Positions 1 through 8,883 are shown, numbered from the stretch's first letter. The stretch is 45,119 nucleotides of DNA from WGMI01 sp041739275 (GCA_041739275.1 JBGSOF010000054.1:1-45119); one strand, 5' to 3'. Translations and numbers: made by a program. Notes: generated from the letters alone by a model not told the origin.

Positions 1-68
1 TCAAGGTCGTAGAGAGGGAATAAACAGCGCAGGCCGTCTTACAATGCCTATCGGCGAAGCCGGAAGAC
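1..68 (+). repeat. Left arm of an inverted repeat, block 1
   Basis: These 68 bases recur as the reverse complement at 44981-45048 with 63 of 68 positions identical; the differences are at positions 14, 22, 36, 48 and 49. The arm begins exactly at the first base of the window. It contains a small perfect hairpin (CGGC-GAA-GCCG, 52-62) and GTCTT/AAGAC arms around it (36-40, 64-68). The simplest reading is a dispersed multicopy repeat; its function is unknown. Confidence 0.85.
3..23 (+). CDS. Possible 3' end of a truncated reading frame
   Basis: The frame reads KVVERE and then TAA. The inverted copy at the other end of the window reads KVVDRE and then TGA in the same relative frame. The two base differences inside this segment change Asp to Glu and one stop codon to another, which is what a coding 3' end under constraint would show, although two differences are weak evidence. 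The rest of the gene would lie outside the window. I do not recognise the family. Confidence 0.3.
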   Translation, partial: KVVERE

Positions 69-440
69 TTCGACCCGAAGACCCAAGTTTAATTTGGAAG
101 ATCCTCGTTCAATCAACTTTAGGCTTTAATCTTCCAAAAAACTGAACCTTGAATTGATTGAAAAAAAATCTCTCCCCAGAAATATCCCGTGACCCGATAA
201 ACCTCGATCCTCTTTACCACAAGACAATCCAATGGACTCATCGCCCGAATGATGACTGGGGAATAAGGCTCCACTTCTGCTCAAAACCATGAAGATCGTC
301 AACATAACATAAAGAGACGACTGAGGATTCTAGAACATCTTCAAGGGTGTGAATTCTAAATTGAAGGCTCGATTCGAAAGAGTGCCTAAACGAATCGGAG
401 AACTTGTGCGTTGTATTTCAGCGTATTTATAATCACCCCC
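69..440. other. Gene-free left end
   Basis: I see no convincing gene here; frames on either strand that run into the methyltransferase are shadows of it. The stretch is A+T-rich. It holds a 10-bp inverted repeat, TTTGGAAGAT at 93-102 and ATCTTCCAAA at 129-138 with a 26-nt loop, and a second block (169-195) shared in inverted orientation with the right end of the window. An A-run at 161-168 directly precedes that block. Confidence 0.6.
169..195 (+). repeat. Left arm of the inverted repeat, block 2
   Basis: A 27-nt block starting TCTCTCCCCAGAA and ending GTGACCC. Its reverse complement at 44850-44876 matches at 23 of 27 positions, with the first 13 and last 7 bases identical. It lies 100 nt from block 1 here and 104 nt from block 1 on the right, so the two blocks are collinear with diverged sequence between. 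Both copies follow a run of 7-8 A within a few bases. Confidence 0.65.
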
Positions 441-1055
441 ATGGCCCAAGAAGCTCGGAAGTACCACGATTACGTCATTAAAGACGGACAGTTTGTCGGA
501 AAATTCGACGAAATGTATGCGGACGTTCCCGACCCTTGGGGCCAATCGACTCAACCCAACAAGTATTCGCGCATGGCGGGCATTCTGCATCTCAAACGCC
601 ACGGCATAGGCAGTGTCTTGGAATGCGGCTGGGGTTTGGGCTATTACGCCGATTGGATTTTCCTCGAAACCGCCATCGTTCCGAAGAGCATCGACCTTTC
701 TGCTGTGGCCATAAAAAAAGCCCGAGAAACTTTTCCCCATCTCGACTTCGAAGTCGCCGATGTCGCTCGAGATCTCGAGCGGTATTCCTCCGTAGACTGC
801 GTGCTGCTCTCGGAGATTGTTTGGTATATCCTGCCGGACTTGCAGGGAATTTTCGATTGCCTCAAGCGCCATTTTCCCAACAAATTCCTCTTGGTTAACC
901 AAGTTTTTTACAAAGGAACCCAGCGATACGGCACCGAATATTTTACCAATCTCTCTGAATTTATCGACTACGTGCCCTTTTCCCTACTCGCCCGCTGCGA
1001 AGCCACGGCCATAGACGAAACGACCGTCGAAACCTCGACCTTGTTTCGCATCTAG
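441..1055 (+). CDS. NodS-like class I SAM-dependent methyltransferase
   Basis: A 204-residue single-domain Rossmann methyltransferase. The N-terminal DPWG (residues 31-34) and following KYSR segment resemble the NodS-like family that transfers methyl groups in sugar or nodulation-factor-like pathways. The SAM-binding glycine loop is LECGWGLG (60-67), with Trp where most relatives have Cys; the acidic residue after strand 2 is in SIDLS (83-87). I chose the ATG at 441 because the reading frame upstream of it (from 411) does not look like protein of this family. It stands alone, with no sugar-pathway genes nearby, so the substrate is open. Cytosolic; no signal peptide. Confidence 0.75.
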   Translation: MAQEARKYHDYVIKDGQFVGKFDEMYADVPDPWGQSTQPNKYSRMAGILHLKRHGIGSVLECGWGLGYYADWIFLETAIVPKSIDLSAVAIKKARETFPHLDFEVADVARDLERYSSVDCVLLSEIVWYILPDLQGIFDCLKRHFPNKFLLVNQVFYKGTQRYGTEYFTNLSEFIDYVPFSLLARCEATAIDETTVETSTLFRI

Positions 1056-1165
1056 GCGACAAGAGTCGATATTCAGCAAAATCCTCCGTGCGGAACATTC
1101 GCATCCCCCTGAAAGAGTCGAGGCCGCAAGAGATGCAGATTTATACCGAAAATCGACGGGAGAAT

Positions 1166-1197
1166 TTTGCCCAAATCAAACAAAAGGACTATTTTTG
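1166..1197 (+). promoter_or_regulatory. Bacteroidota-type promoter of rplU-rpmA
   Basis: TTTG at 1166-1169 is followed after 20 nt by TATTTTTG at 1190-1197, an exact match to the -33 TTTG / -7 TAnnTTTG promoter of the Bacteroidota housekeeping sigma factor. The leader to the rplU ATG is about 17 nt from the predicted start site. Confidence 0.75.
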
Positions 1198-1218
1198 CCT
1201 CCCTTTAATGAATTCGGC

Positions 1219-1614
1219 ATGTACGCCATCGTAGAAATAGCAGGGCAGCAATTTAAAGTGCAAAAAGACCGCAAGGTTTATGTCCACCGCCTCGAAGCAG
1301 AAGAAGGAAGCCGCTTGAGCTTCGACAAAGTGCTTCTGATCGAGAACGAAGGACAGGTAACCGTCGGCGCCCCCGCTGTAGAAGGTGCATCGGTTTCGGC
1401 TGTGGTCGAACGGCACTTAAAAGGTGATAAAGTTCTCGTCTTCAAAAAGAAACGCCGGAAAGGCTATCAGAAGATGAACGGACATCGGCAGTATCTCAGC
1501 CAGATCACCATCACGGGAATAGAAACCACGGCAATTGCCGGCAAAGCGGCGAAGGCGAAAGCAGCACCCGTTGAAGCCCCGGCCGCGGTCGTCGAAACCT
1601 CACCCGAACAATAA
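1219..1614 (+). CDS. rplU: Large-subunit ribosomal protein bL21
   Basis: bL21 binds 23S rRNA in the 50S subunit. The protein opens with the family hallmark MYAIVEIAGQQFKV and contains the basic KKKRRKGYQKMNGHRQ stretch that contacts rRNA. It has 131 residues, about 28 more than the usual ~103, because of an Ala/Lys/Glu-rich C-terminal tail; such tails are common in Bacteroidota. The ATG at 1219 is chosen over the in-frame codon at 1195 because the family starts at MYAI and the promoter box overlaps 1195. It is followed after 15 nt by rpmA, the classic bL21-bL27 operon. Confidence 0.97.
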   Translation: MYAIVEIAGQQFKVQKDRKVYVHRLEAEEGSRLSFDKVLLIENEGQVTVGAPAVEGASVSAVVERHLKGDKVLVFKKKRRKGYQKMNGHRQYLSQITITGIETTAIAGKAAKAKAAPVEAPAAVVETSPEQ

Positions 1615-1629
1615 ACGCAGTTTTAAAGC

Positions 1630-1896
1630 ATGGCACACAAGAAAGGCGTCGGCAGTTCGAAGAACGGACGCGAATCGGAAAGCAAACGACTGGGTGTTAA
1701 AATTTTCGGAGGCCAAAAAGCCATCGCCGGGAACATCATCGTCCGCCAGCGCGGAACTCGTCACCATCCCGGAGAAAACGTAGGCATCGGCAAAGACCAC
1801 ACCCTCTTCGCCCTCGTACCCGGAACCGTGGTTTTCACCAAGAAAAAAGACAATCGCTCGTTTGTTTCCATCCAAGGAGAAACAGTCGAAGCGTAA
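1630..1896 (+). CDS. rpmA: Large-subunit ribosomal protein bL27
   Basis: bL27 lies near the peptidyl-transferase centre of the 50S subunit. Its flexible N-terminus is recognisable: MAHKKGVGSSKNGRESES, followed by the conserved RLGVK and the RQRGT and HPG motifs. Length 88 residues, normal for the family. There is no N-terminal extension of the kind cleaved in Firmicutes. It is the second gene of the rplU operon and is followed by a strong intrinsic terminator. Confidence 0.97.
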   Translation: MAHKKGVGSSKNGRESESKRLGVKIFGGQKAIAGNIIVRQRGTRHHPGENVGIGKDHTLFALVPGTVVFTKKKDNRSFVSIQGETVEA

Positions 1897-1916
1897 CCCA
1901 TGCGCCAAACGATTTA

Positions 1917-1942
1917 CCCGCCCATTCGGCGGGTTTTTTTTT
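1917..1942 (+). terminator. Intrinsic terminator of rplU-rpmA
   Basis: A perfect 6-bp GC stem, CCCGCC (1917-1922) and GGCGGG (1928-1933), with loop CATTC, is followed directly by nine T (1934-1942). Confidence 0.92.
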
Positions 1943-2012
1943 GACCTTCGGGCGTTCGTATAAGCCGACAAAAAACTCAAACACCTCAACTTAAAACTCG
2001 CACATCACCGTC

Positions 2013-2741
2013 ATGATTCGCAGCATTATTTTAAGTACAGCTCTCGCTTCAAGCTCTTTATGGGCGCAAATTGATCGGCCGAACATTGTGCGATGGAACA
2101 TTACACCATTTTTGGTGAGCGGACCGGACAGCTGGGTGTTTGGCTATGAGCGCTTGGTAAAACCCCAGCAGAGCTTCAGCGTGAACATCGGCCTCGTCAA
2201 CCTGCCCCTTCCCGAAATCAAAGATGGACAAGGCAATGTCGCATACAGTGCGGTCGGAAAAAACACGGGCTGGTCGGCTTTTGGCGACTATCGCTTCTAT
2301 TTTGGAGATCTCAACCGCTTCGATGCCCCCCGAGGAGCCTACCTCGCGCCATATGCCGGTTATTATCGATTCGATGCCGCGGTAGACTTTGGTTTTGAGA
2401 CCGACTCCGGCGTTGATGAAGTAGGCGTAGAAGCGGGGATCGACGTCGTCAACCTGGGAGTTCAATTTGGCTACCAATTTGTTTTTTACGAGCGCTTTAC
2501 CCTTGACTTAGTCCTCTTTGGCCCCAGTCTATCCCTCTACCTCGTCGAACTCGAAGCCTCGGGCAGTCTGAGCGATGAAATCACGGAGAGCGATGCCTAC
2601 GAGGCCTTTGTCGAAAAAGCCACCGACATCTTCCCCGCTGCTTCCGGTTTTTTTGAGAGCGGAACCCTGTCTGAAAAAGGCCTGAACACCGCTTGGGGCC
2701 CGGGATTTCGATATCTCATTCAAGTCGGCTATCGCTTTTGA
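2013..2741 (+). CDS. Exported beta-barrel-like outer-membrane protein
   Basis: A 242-residue protein with a signal peptide (about 1-18, ending LWAQ). The mature part alternates short hydrophobic/aromatic strands (VNIGLVNLPLP, FGDYRFYFGDL, YLAPYAGYYRF, LGVQFGYQFVFY) and ends in aromatic YRF, a typical barrel C-terminus. An acidic stretch near residues 180-205 is probably a loop. No family can be named with confidence. It sits alone between the rpmA terminator and serS, 78 nt upstream of the latter; no clear promoter box was seen. Confidence 0.7.
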   Translation: MIRSIILSTALASSSLWAQIDRPNIVRWNITPFLVSGPDSWVFGYERLVKPQQSFSVNIGLVNLPLPEIKDGQGNVAYSAVGKNTGWSAFGDYRFYFGDLNRFDAPRGAYLAPYAGYYRFDAAVDFGFETDSGVDEVGVEAGIDVVNLGVQFGYQFVFYERFTLDLVLFGPSLSLYLVELEASGSLSDEITESDAYEAFVEKATDIFPAASGFFESGTLSEKGLNTAWGPGFRYLIQVGYRF

Positions 2742-2819
2742 GTTTCGAAAAATAGCCGCGCAAATCAAAGCCGCCCAAGTGCGAACTTCGCGCTCTCTAC
2801 CAACGAGACAACGCCCTAT

Positions 2820-4091
2820 ATGCTGACGATTGCCCGGATCAAAGAAGATTATGAGCTCCTCGCTTCGAGGCTCGACAAGAGGAACAAAGACTTCCGCCCC
2901 GAGCTTACGGCCGTTCTCAACGAAGACGAAAAACGCCGTTCGACTCAGAAACAACTCGACGACGTGCTCTCTGAATCGAATCAGATGGCGCGACAAATTG
3001 GCGAACTGTACAAAGCCGGTCAGCCTGCCGAAGCGGAAAAACTCAAGATCCGAACCACCGAACTCAAAGAAGCCGAGAAAAACTTGTCACTCGAGCTCGC
3101 GTCGGTCGAACAGGCCATAGGCGAAATGCTGGCGCAGATTCCCAACGCACCTCACGAGGTCGTTGCTGCCGGGCGCTCGGCCGAAGACAATGTCGAAGTT
3201 CTGCGCAAGGGCGAACTGCCTGCGCTCGCCAACGACGCCCTTCCGCACTGGGAAATCGCCAAAAAATACGGGCTGATCGACTTTGAACTCGGGGTGAAAG
3301 TAACCGGCTCGGGCTTCCCCGTGTACCGCGGAAAAGGAGCTCGTCTGCAGCGCGGTTTGATCTCGTACTTTCTCGACCGAAACACCGCTGCGGGATACGA
3401 AGAAGTGATTCCCCCCCATTTTGTAAACGAAGACAGCGCCTTTGGAACCGGGCAGTTGCCCGACAAAGAGGGGCAGATGTACGCCATTCCGCTGGATGGA
3501 TTGTATGCCATCCCGACGGCCGAAGTGCCGGTAACCAATTTGTATCGCGGAGACATTGTGCGCAGCGAGCAACTGCCCATTAAGCTGACGGCCTACAGTC
3601 CATGTTTTCGCCGAGAAGCCGGATCGTACGGCAAAGATGTCCGCGGCCTGAACCGCCTTCACCAATTCGACAAAGTCGAAATTGTCGCGATTGAACACCC
3701 TTCGCGCAGTTACGCCCTGCTCGAACAAATGGTGGCCCATGTCTCAGGACTTCTCGACGAACTCGAACTTCCCTATCGCGTGCTCCGGTTGTGCGGGGGC
3801 GATATGGGCTTTACCTCGGCCATGACCTACGACTTCGAGGTTTGGTCGGCCGGCCAGCAGCGATGGCTCGAAGTGAGTTCGGTGAGTAACTTTGAAACGT
3901 ATCAATCGAATCGTCTCAAATTGAGGTATAAAGAAGGCGAAGCCAAAGCAGAACTCTGTCATACCCTCAACGGCAGCTCCTTGGCCTTGCCCCGAATTGT
4001 AGCGGCTCTGCTCGAAAACCATCAGTCGAGCGAGGGAATTCAAATCCCGAAGGCACTGCAGAGTTTTGTTGGTTTTGATTTGATTTCATGA
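2820..4091 (+). CDS. serS: Seryl-tRNA synthetase
   Basis: Charges tRNA-Ser and tRNA-Sec-type substrates with serine in the cytosol. The 423 residues show the long antiparallel coiled-coil tRNA-binding arm (about 28-105) and a class II catalytic core: the serine site IPTAEVPV (231-238), motif 2 PCFRREAGSYGKD (261-273) and motif 3 LNGSSLALPRIVAALLEN (383-400). Motif 3 reads SSLALPR where most bacteria have SGLAVGR; I recall this variant as normal in Bacteroidota. The downstream lipoprotein gene overlaps its stop by ATGA. Confidence 0.97.
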   Translation: MLTIARIKEDYELLASRLDKRNKDFRPELTAVLNEDEKRRSTQKQLDDVLSESNQMARQIGELYKAGQPAEAEKLKIRTTELKEAEKNLSLELASVEQAIGEMLAQIPNAPHEVVAAGRSAEDNVEVLRKGELPALANDALPHWEIAKKYGLIDFELGVKVTGSGFPVYRGKGARLQRGLISYFLDRNTAAGYEEVIPPHFVNEDSAFGTGQLPDKEGQMYAIPLDGLYAIPTAEVPVTNLYRGDIVRSEQLPIKLTAYSPCFRREAGSYGKDVRGLNRLHQFDKVEIVAIEHPSRSYALLEQMVAHVSGLLDELELPYRVLRLCGGDMGFTSAMTYDFEVWSAGQQRWLEVSSVSNFETYQSNRLKLRYKEGEAKAELCHTLNGSSLALPRIVAALLENHQSSEGIQIPKALQSFVGFDLIS

Positions 4092-4642
4092 AGAAGACCT
4101 TTTTGTTGTTGTTCGTATTGAGCTTCGCGGCTTGCTCCAGCGAATCTGACCCGCGGGCTTCGGCGAGCGAAGGGGACTCCGGGGCAAAATCTCCCGGGTT
4201 TTGGCTCGACAGCGCGGACTTTTACATCGCTCGAACGCCCTTTGCAGAGCTTGTCAATCTCGAGCCCGAAGTGAGCCAACACTATGTCTGGTTTCAAAAT
4301 GAATATACCGACACCCGAGACCGCGACTTTTGGGTCGTTGAACTCAGCAAACTCGAGCGGGTCAACAAGGCGGTGATGCGAGCAAAGAGCGACCGTTTGG
4401 CCCTGCCCGACGAACTCAAAATTGGGCGCGAACAATGGAGCGACTGGCAGAAAGCGGATGCCAAAAAATCTTTTGAAGCCGAACTCGGTTTGCGCTACCT
4501 TGAAGACGAACGGCGCGCGGCAAACGATTTGTATCGCAAGGCGCGTTTTCGCAAAAACGAAACCCAAGCATGTCTCGAAATTTGGCTCGATTTGAAACCC
4601 ACCCTCGACTCGGCGCGACAGGCTTTCGAATCGGGGCGCTGA
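4088..4642 (+). CDS. Lipoprotein of unknown function
   Basis: A 184-residue protein with a short signal peptide and lipobox SFAAC, so Cys16 is the predicted lipidated residue. Ser/Asp/Glu-rich residues follow it (17-35). The remainder is mostly helical with many charged residues and a Trp-rich stretch (YVWFQ, FWVVEL, WSDWQ). I do not recognise a family. Its ATG overlaps the serS stop (ATGA), and its 3' end overlaps the next gene by 73 nt if that gene starts at 4570, so all three are probably one transcript. Confidence 0.75.
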   Translation: MKKTFLLLFVLSFAACSSESDPRASASEGDSGAKSPGFWLDSADFYIARTPFAELVNLEPEVSQHYVWFQNEYTDTRDRDFWVVELSKLERVNKAVMRAKSDRLALPDELKIGREQWSDWQKADAKKSFEAELGLRYLEDERRAANDLYRKARFRKNETQACLEIWLDLKPTLDSARQAFESGR

Positions 4643-6441
4643 GCGCGTTCGCTCTGGTTTTATTCTTTGCGACAGGGCTTTGCGCTCAACCCGAGACCCC
4701 GCTTTCGCCCGAAGCGCTGGCCGCCGCCTATTACGATCAAGGCGATTTTGACAAAGCCTCGGAGGAGTATGAAGCCCTGTATGAAAAAAATCCACAGCCC
4801 TTGTACTTCGAGCGACTTTGGAAGTGCTCCGTCGAAATGGGCGAGTTCAAGAAAGCGGAGAAGTTGGTTCGCAAGCACCTCAAAACGCCTGGAGGACAGA
4901 CCGTTCCAAACCGAATAAAGCTCGGCTTAACCCTCGGGATGCAAGGAGATTCCAAAAAGGCCGAGGAGGTTTATGAATCGCTGCTCTCGGAGATCGATCA
5001 ACAGCCCGCCTTGGTGTATTCTATGGCCAAGGCCTTTGAAGATGTGCGCCTATACCGCAAGGCTGTCGAGGCATATGAACGCGCTGAAAAAACCAACCCG
5101 GGTTTTCAGTTTCACTATCAAAAGGCCCAGCTCTATGGAGAGTTGGGCGAAGTCGAACGCGTTTACGACGAGTTCATGGAGCTGATCGCCCTCAATCCGG
5201 CCTATTTGGCCAATGTGCAGGCCATGCTCGCCCAGTCGATTGGCAGCGACCCGGAGGACGAAGCCAATGTGATGCTCAAAAAGAAGTTGCTCGAGCGAAT
5301 GCAAAAGGATGATGCGCCCATGTACAGCGATCTGCTCGTTTGGGTGTTTATCCAAGAAACAGACTTCGACGGCGCGTTTCGGCAGCTGCGCGCACTGGAC
5401 CAGCGCTACGACCGCGGTCAATTTGAACTGCTCGAACTCGGAAAAACGGCACAGCGGCTCGGTGAATTTGAAGCGGCGATGCGCTGTTTTCAATACATCG
5501 CGACCGAGTGCAAGCCCCCTTCAAATCAGGCGCCCCAAGCGCAAGTCGAACTTTTGGAAACCCGCAGGCTGAGCTACGAGCGGACTCCTGAATCTGCAGA
5601 CTGGAGTGGGCTCTCGGCCGACTACGCCAGTTTAATTGCGCGAGAAGGTCTCCAGCCCAACACCTATGAGGCTGCACGTCAGCGGGCAGAGATTCTGGCC
5701 TTTAGGCTCGGAGACACCACCTTGGCACTGGACGAACTCGAAGCTTTAATCGAGCGCTCGGGCGAGTCGAACCAAGCCGCCTGGTTGAGCTACGGCGACG
5801 TTCTCGCCTTTTCGGGCTCTTCGGCCTCCGCGCTCCTGGCCTATGCGCGGGTCGAAAAATCAGCCGAAGGCAGCGAGTTGGCCGACCAAGCCAAGTTTAA
5901 CCGTGCGAAACTGGCTTTTCGAGAGGGCGATTTCGAATGGGCCACGCATTTGTTCGATGCGCTGAAGACGAGTACTTCAAAAGCCATATCAAACGACGCA
6001 ATCGACTATTCAGTGTTGATTCGAAGCAATACCGATGCAGACAGCAGCACCGAAGCCCTGAGGCTGTACGCCAAAGCCGATGCGTTCTTTTTCAGGAATA
6101 TGCCCGCCGAAGCCATCGCCACCCTCGACCGGCTCGAATTTGCCTTTCCCGATCACGAACTCGCCGACGAATCGCTTTGGCTGCGGTCTCGCATCGCGTG
6201 GCAGAGAGGAATGGTCGACGAGACCTTGAGCTGTCTCGATCGCCTGCTCCGGGAGCAATCTGAATCGATTTGGGCAGACGATGCGCTCTTTGAATTCGGC
6301 TTGATCCAAATCACCAAAAAAGGGAATGTCGAAGCGGCCAACAAGGCCTTTCTCGACCTGCTCGAAAAGCACCCCGATTCTTTTTACACCGATGCCGCGC
6401 GCCGAGAGCTCAGAAAAATCAGAGGCGAAGAGCTGCTCTGA
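4570..6441 (+). CDS. Exported tetratricopeptide-repeat protein
   Basis: A 623-residue helical-repeat protein. A hydrophobic signal or anchor (about 21-38, ending CAQ) is followed by TPR units (for example around residues 53-75, 90-110, 125-145 and 155-175). A further set at the C-terminus includes a YbgF/BamD-like unit (about 580-610). TPR arrays are protein-binding scaffolds; here it would act in the periplasm. The start is uncertain: ATG 4570 gives a 20-residue N-terminal extension and a 73-nt overlap with the lipoprotein gene, while CTG 4639 would start just before the signal peptide and share bases with that gene's stop. In Bacteroidota a TPR protein often precedes the DUF4286 gene, as here. 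Confidence 0.85.
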   Translation: MSRNLARFETHPRLGATGFRIGALSAFALVLFFATGLCAQPETPLSPEALAAAYYDQGDFDKASEEYEALYEKNPQPLYFERLWKCSVEMGEFKKAEKLVRKHLKTPGGQTVPNRIKLGLTLGMQGDSKKAEEVYESLLSEIDQQPALVYSMAKAFEDVRLYRKAVEAYERAEKTNPGFQFHYQKAQLYGELGEVERVYDEFMELIALNPAYLANVQAMLAQSIGSDPEDEANVMLKKKLLERMQKDDAPMYSDLLVWVFIQETDFDGAFRQLRALDQRYDRGQFELLELGKTAQRLGEFEAAMRCFQYIATECKPPSNQAPQAQVELLETRRLSYERTPESADWSGLSADYASLIAREGLQPNTYEAARQRAEILAFRLGDTTLALDELEALIERSGESNQAAWLSYGDVLAFSGSSASALLAYARVEKSAEGSELADQAKFNRAKLAFREGDFEWATHLFDALKTSTSKAISNDAIDYSVLIRSNTDADSSTEALRLYAKADAFFFRNMPAEAIATLDRLEFAFPDHELADESLWLRSRIAWQRGMVDETLSCLDRLLREQSESIWADDALFEFGLIQITKKGNVEAANKAFLDLLEKHPDSFYTDAARRELRKIRGEELL

Positions 6442-6449
6442 GGAGCGTT

Positions 6450-6457
6450 TATATTTG
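6450..6457 (+). promoter_or_regulatory. -7 element for the DUF4286 gene
   Basis: TATATTTG is an exact TAnnTTTG match 14 nt before the ATG at 6472. I see no good -33 TTTG at the right distance, so support is moderate. Confidence 0.5.
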
Positions 6458-6471
6458 ACCAAAGACCCGAG

Positions 6472-6792
6472 ATGATTATTTACAATGTCACTGTAAACGT
6501 CGACGACGACGTGCGCGACGAATGGAGCGATTGGATGCTGAACGAGCACATTCCCGAAGTGCTGGAAACGGGTCTGTTCAAGGGCTACCGCTTTTGCCGT
6601 TTGATGGTTGAAGAAGAGAGTGGGACGACCTATTCCATTCAATATCAGCTCAAAGATCTTGAAAGCTTCAAACTCTACGAACAGCTGTATGCGGCCAAGC
6701 TCCGATCGAGCTATACCCTTCGATACGGTTCAAAATCGGTCGCTTTTCGAACCCTGCTCGACCTCATCGACGAGCGCAAAGTTGAGCGATAG
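6472..6792 (+). CDS. DUF4286 family protein
   Basis: A 106-residue cytosolic protein with the family opening MIIYNVTVNVDD and the conserved WxxWMLNEHIPEVL segment (about 19-32) and TYSIQYQL strand. DUF4286 is a small, mainly Bacteroidota family of unknown function with a ferredoxin-like alpha/beta pattern. It follows the TPR gene by 30 nt with its own -7 box. In relatives the 16S rRNA methyltransferase rsmA often follows; here an S9 peptidase does. Confidence 0.85.
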   Translation: MIIYNVTVNVDDDVRDEWSDWMLNEHIPEVLETGLFKGYRFCRLMVEEESGTTYSIQYQLKDLESFKLYEQLYAAKLRSSYTLRYGSKSVAFRTLLDLIDERKVER

Positions 6793-6813
6793 TATTTTAT
6801 CAAAATCAAAACA

Positions 6814-8883
6814 ATGAAACAGAATTCTCTGTGGTCTCGCATCTCGAATCTCGCGGCGGCGATCTTCATTCTTTCTGCTCCGCTGCTTTCGGCCCAAGAC
6901 ATCATGACCCCCGACCTGCTGTGGACGCTCGGCAGGGTGAGTTTGGTGGATGTGTCTTCAGATGGCAAGCAGGTGATCTACTCTGTGGCGAGGGCTTCTA
7001 TGAAAGAAAATCGCTTCGAGCGCGCCTACTTCTTGGTAGACCCCAATGACCCGAGCGAGCGAGCCATAGACTTTGGAGATCTCAAACCCTCTGAAATCCA
7101 AATCCTCGAAAAGAGCCGGCGGATTGCCTTCGTGGCCAACGGTCAGATTTACAGTGCGCTCATGGACGGAAGCGATCGTTTGCAGCACACTGAGATCGAA
7201 GGCGGAATCGAACATTTAAAAATCGTCGAAGGCCCCGAGGCCCAATGGGTGGTCTTGTTCAGCCGCGAAGTCAAAACCCAAAAGGGGGTTGCGGATCTGT
7301 ATCCGAGCTACGACAAAGCGGACGTTCGAATTGCCGACGACCTTTTGTATCGACATTGGGACAGCTGGAGCGACGAAAAAAACCGCCATTTGTGCACCAT
7401 GCGTTTTGATGCGGGCGCGAGTTCGAAGAAACTTCATTCGGAATACACCGACCTGATGCAAGGCGAAGCGTTCGATTGCCCAGGAATGCCCTTTGGCGGC
7501 AGCGAAGATTTCGATCTCAGCCCCGACGGGAAGTATGCGGTGTTCAGCTGCAAAAAACTCAGCGGGCGCGAGGCCGCATTGTCGACCAATACCGATTTGT
7601 ATTGGGTGGATTTGTCGACGCTCAAGCAGACCAACATCACTCCGAGCCGACCGGGCTACGACCGCCTGCCGAAATTTTCGCCCGACGGCAAATACCTGGC
7701 CTATACCTCGATGCCCACAGCGGCCTACGAAAGCGACATCAGCGAACTGTGGATTCGAACGCTTGCCGACGGCGCTGAATTCAAACTGCTCGGCGGCCAA
7801 TTTCTCGACGGCTTCGACTGGCGCGCTTCGAACGAAGTGGTGGTGGGCCTTCCGCTTAATGGAACCCATCAACTTAAAAATCTGAGCTTTACAATAAAAA
7901 AGTCGCGTTTAACGATCGGGGCTGAGCGCACCTTAGCCTCGGGCGACTTTGATTATACCGCGCCTCGCTGCGGCGGCAAAGCGGTTTTTTGCCTCAAAAA
8001 CGACATCAACCACGCGCCTGAAGTCTATCGCATCGACGCCGAGGGGCAGCGCGCCATGAGTTCGGTAAACGATGCCATTTACGCCCGTTTGAACCTTCCC
8101 ACCTTCGAGAGGCGAATGGTGAAAACCACCGACGGCAAAGAGATGTTGAGCTGGGTGATTTACCCCCCCAACTACGACCCAAAGGCATCGCATCCGGCTT
8201 TGCTCTATTGCCAAGGCGGACCTCAGAGCATGGTTTCGCCCTTCTACAGTTTTCGATGGAATTTTCAACTCATGGCATCGATGGGCTATGTGGTCATCGC
8301 GCCAAACCGAAGAGGGGTTCCGGGATTTGGTGAAGAGTGGAATCGAGCCATCTCGGGCGATTGGGGCGGACAACCCATGGCCGACTATTTGAGTGCCACA
8401 GACGAACTCAAAAAGATTCCCGGGGTCGACCCAAACCGAGTCGGAGCTGTGGGCGCCAGCTACGGTGGCTATTCGGTTTATATGCTGGCGGGTTTACACC
8501 AAGGCAGGTTTAAAGCGCTTATTTCTCATTGTGGCTTGTTCGACATGCAGAGCTGGTACGGCACTACCGAAGAATTGTTCTTTGCCGAAACCGACCTCGG
8601 CGGTCCGTATTGGGGCGCTTCGCCCTCGATTTCGTACGAAGAACACAACCCCATGAATTTTGTCGACCGCTGGGATACGCCTTTGATGGTGATCCACGGG
8701 GGCAAAGACTTCCGCGTGCCCGAAAATCAAGGATTTGAAGCATTTCAAGCCGCACAATTGCACGGAATTCCCTCTCGTTTGGTCTATTTTCCCGGCGAAG
8801 GCCATTGGATTCTCAAACCCCAAAATGCGATGGTCTGGCAGTCGGAATTCTTCGGCTGGCTCGACCGCTGGCTGAAATCTTAA
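6814..8883 (+). CDS. Exported S9-family (prolyl oligopeptidase-type) peptidase
   Basis: A 689-residue serine peptidase of the acylaminoacyl/dipeptidyl peptidase type that would trim peptides in the periplasm. A signal peptide (about 1-27, ending LLSAQ) precedes a beta-propeller with WD40/PD40-like repeats such as FDLSPDGKYAVFSC and PKFSPDGKYLAYTS. The alpha/beta-hydrolase domain fills the last ~270 residues. The catalytic triad can be read: Ser549 in GASYGGYS, Asp632 in GGKDFRVP and His664 in GEGHWI. The ATG at 6814 lies 21 nt after the DUF4286 stop. Substrate preference cannot be read from the sequence. Confidence 0.93.
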   Translation: MKQNSLWSRISNLAAAIFILSAPLLSAQDIMTPDLLWTLGRVSLVDVSSDGKQVIYSVARASMKENRFERAYFLVDPNDPSERAIDFGDLKPSEIQILEKSRRIAFVANGQIYSALMDGSDRLQHTEIEGGIEHLKIVEGPEAQWVVLFSREVKTQKGVADLYPSYDKADVRIADDLLYRHWDSWSDEKNRHLCTMRFDAGASSKKLHSEYTDLMQGEAFDCPGMPFGGSEDFDLSPDGKYAVFSCKKLSGREAALSTNTDLYWVDLSTLKQTNITPSRPGYDRLPKFSPDGKYLAYTSMPTAAYESDISELWIRTLADGAEFKLLGGQFLDGFDWRASNEVVVGLPLNGTHQLKNLSFTIKKSRLTIGAERTLASGDFDYTAPRCGGKAVFCLKNDINHAPEVYRIDAEGQRAMSSVNDAIYARLNLPTFERRMVKTTDGKEMLSWVIYPPNYDPKASHPALLYCQGGPQSMVSPFYSFRWNFQLMASMGYVVIAPNRRGVPGFGEEWNRAISGDWGGQPMADYLSATDELKKIPGVDPNRVGAVGASYGGYSVYMLAGLHQGRFKALISHCGLFDMQSWYGTTEELFFAETDLGGPYWGASPSISYEEHNPMNFVDRWDTPLMVIHGGKDFRVPENQGFEAFQAAQLHGIPSRLVYFPGEGHWILKPQNAMVWQSEFFGWLDRWLKS

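Noticed and set aside
383..398. serS motif 3 as a defective active site
   Set aside because: The SSLALPR form replaces SGLAVGR, but I recall it as the normal Bacteroidota variant and the rest of the enzyme is intact; these coordinates are residues of the protein encoded at 2820-4091.
330..902. A 190-codon open frame on the minus strand over the methyltransferase gene
   Set aside because: It is antisense to the methyltransferase gene, whose own frame carries the DPWG and SAM motifs; the minus-strand protein matches no family I know.
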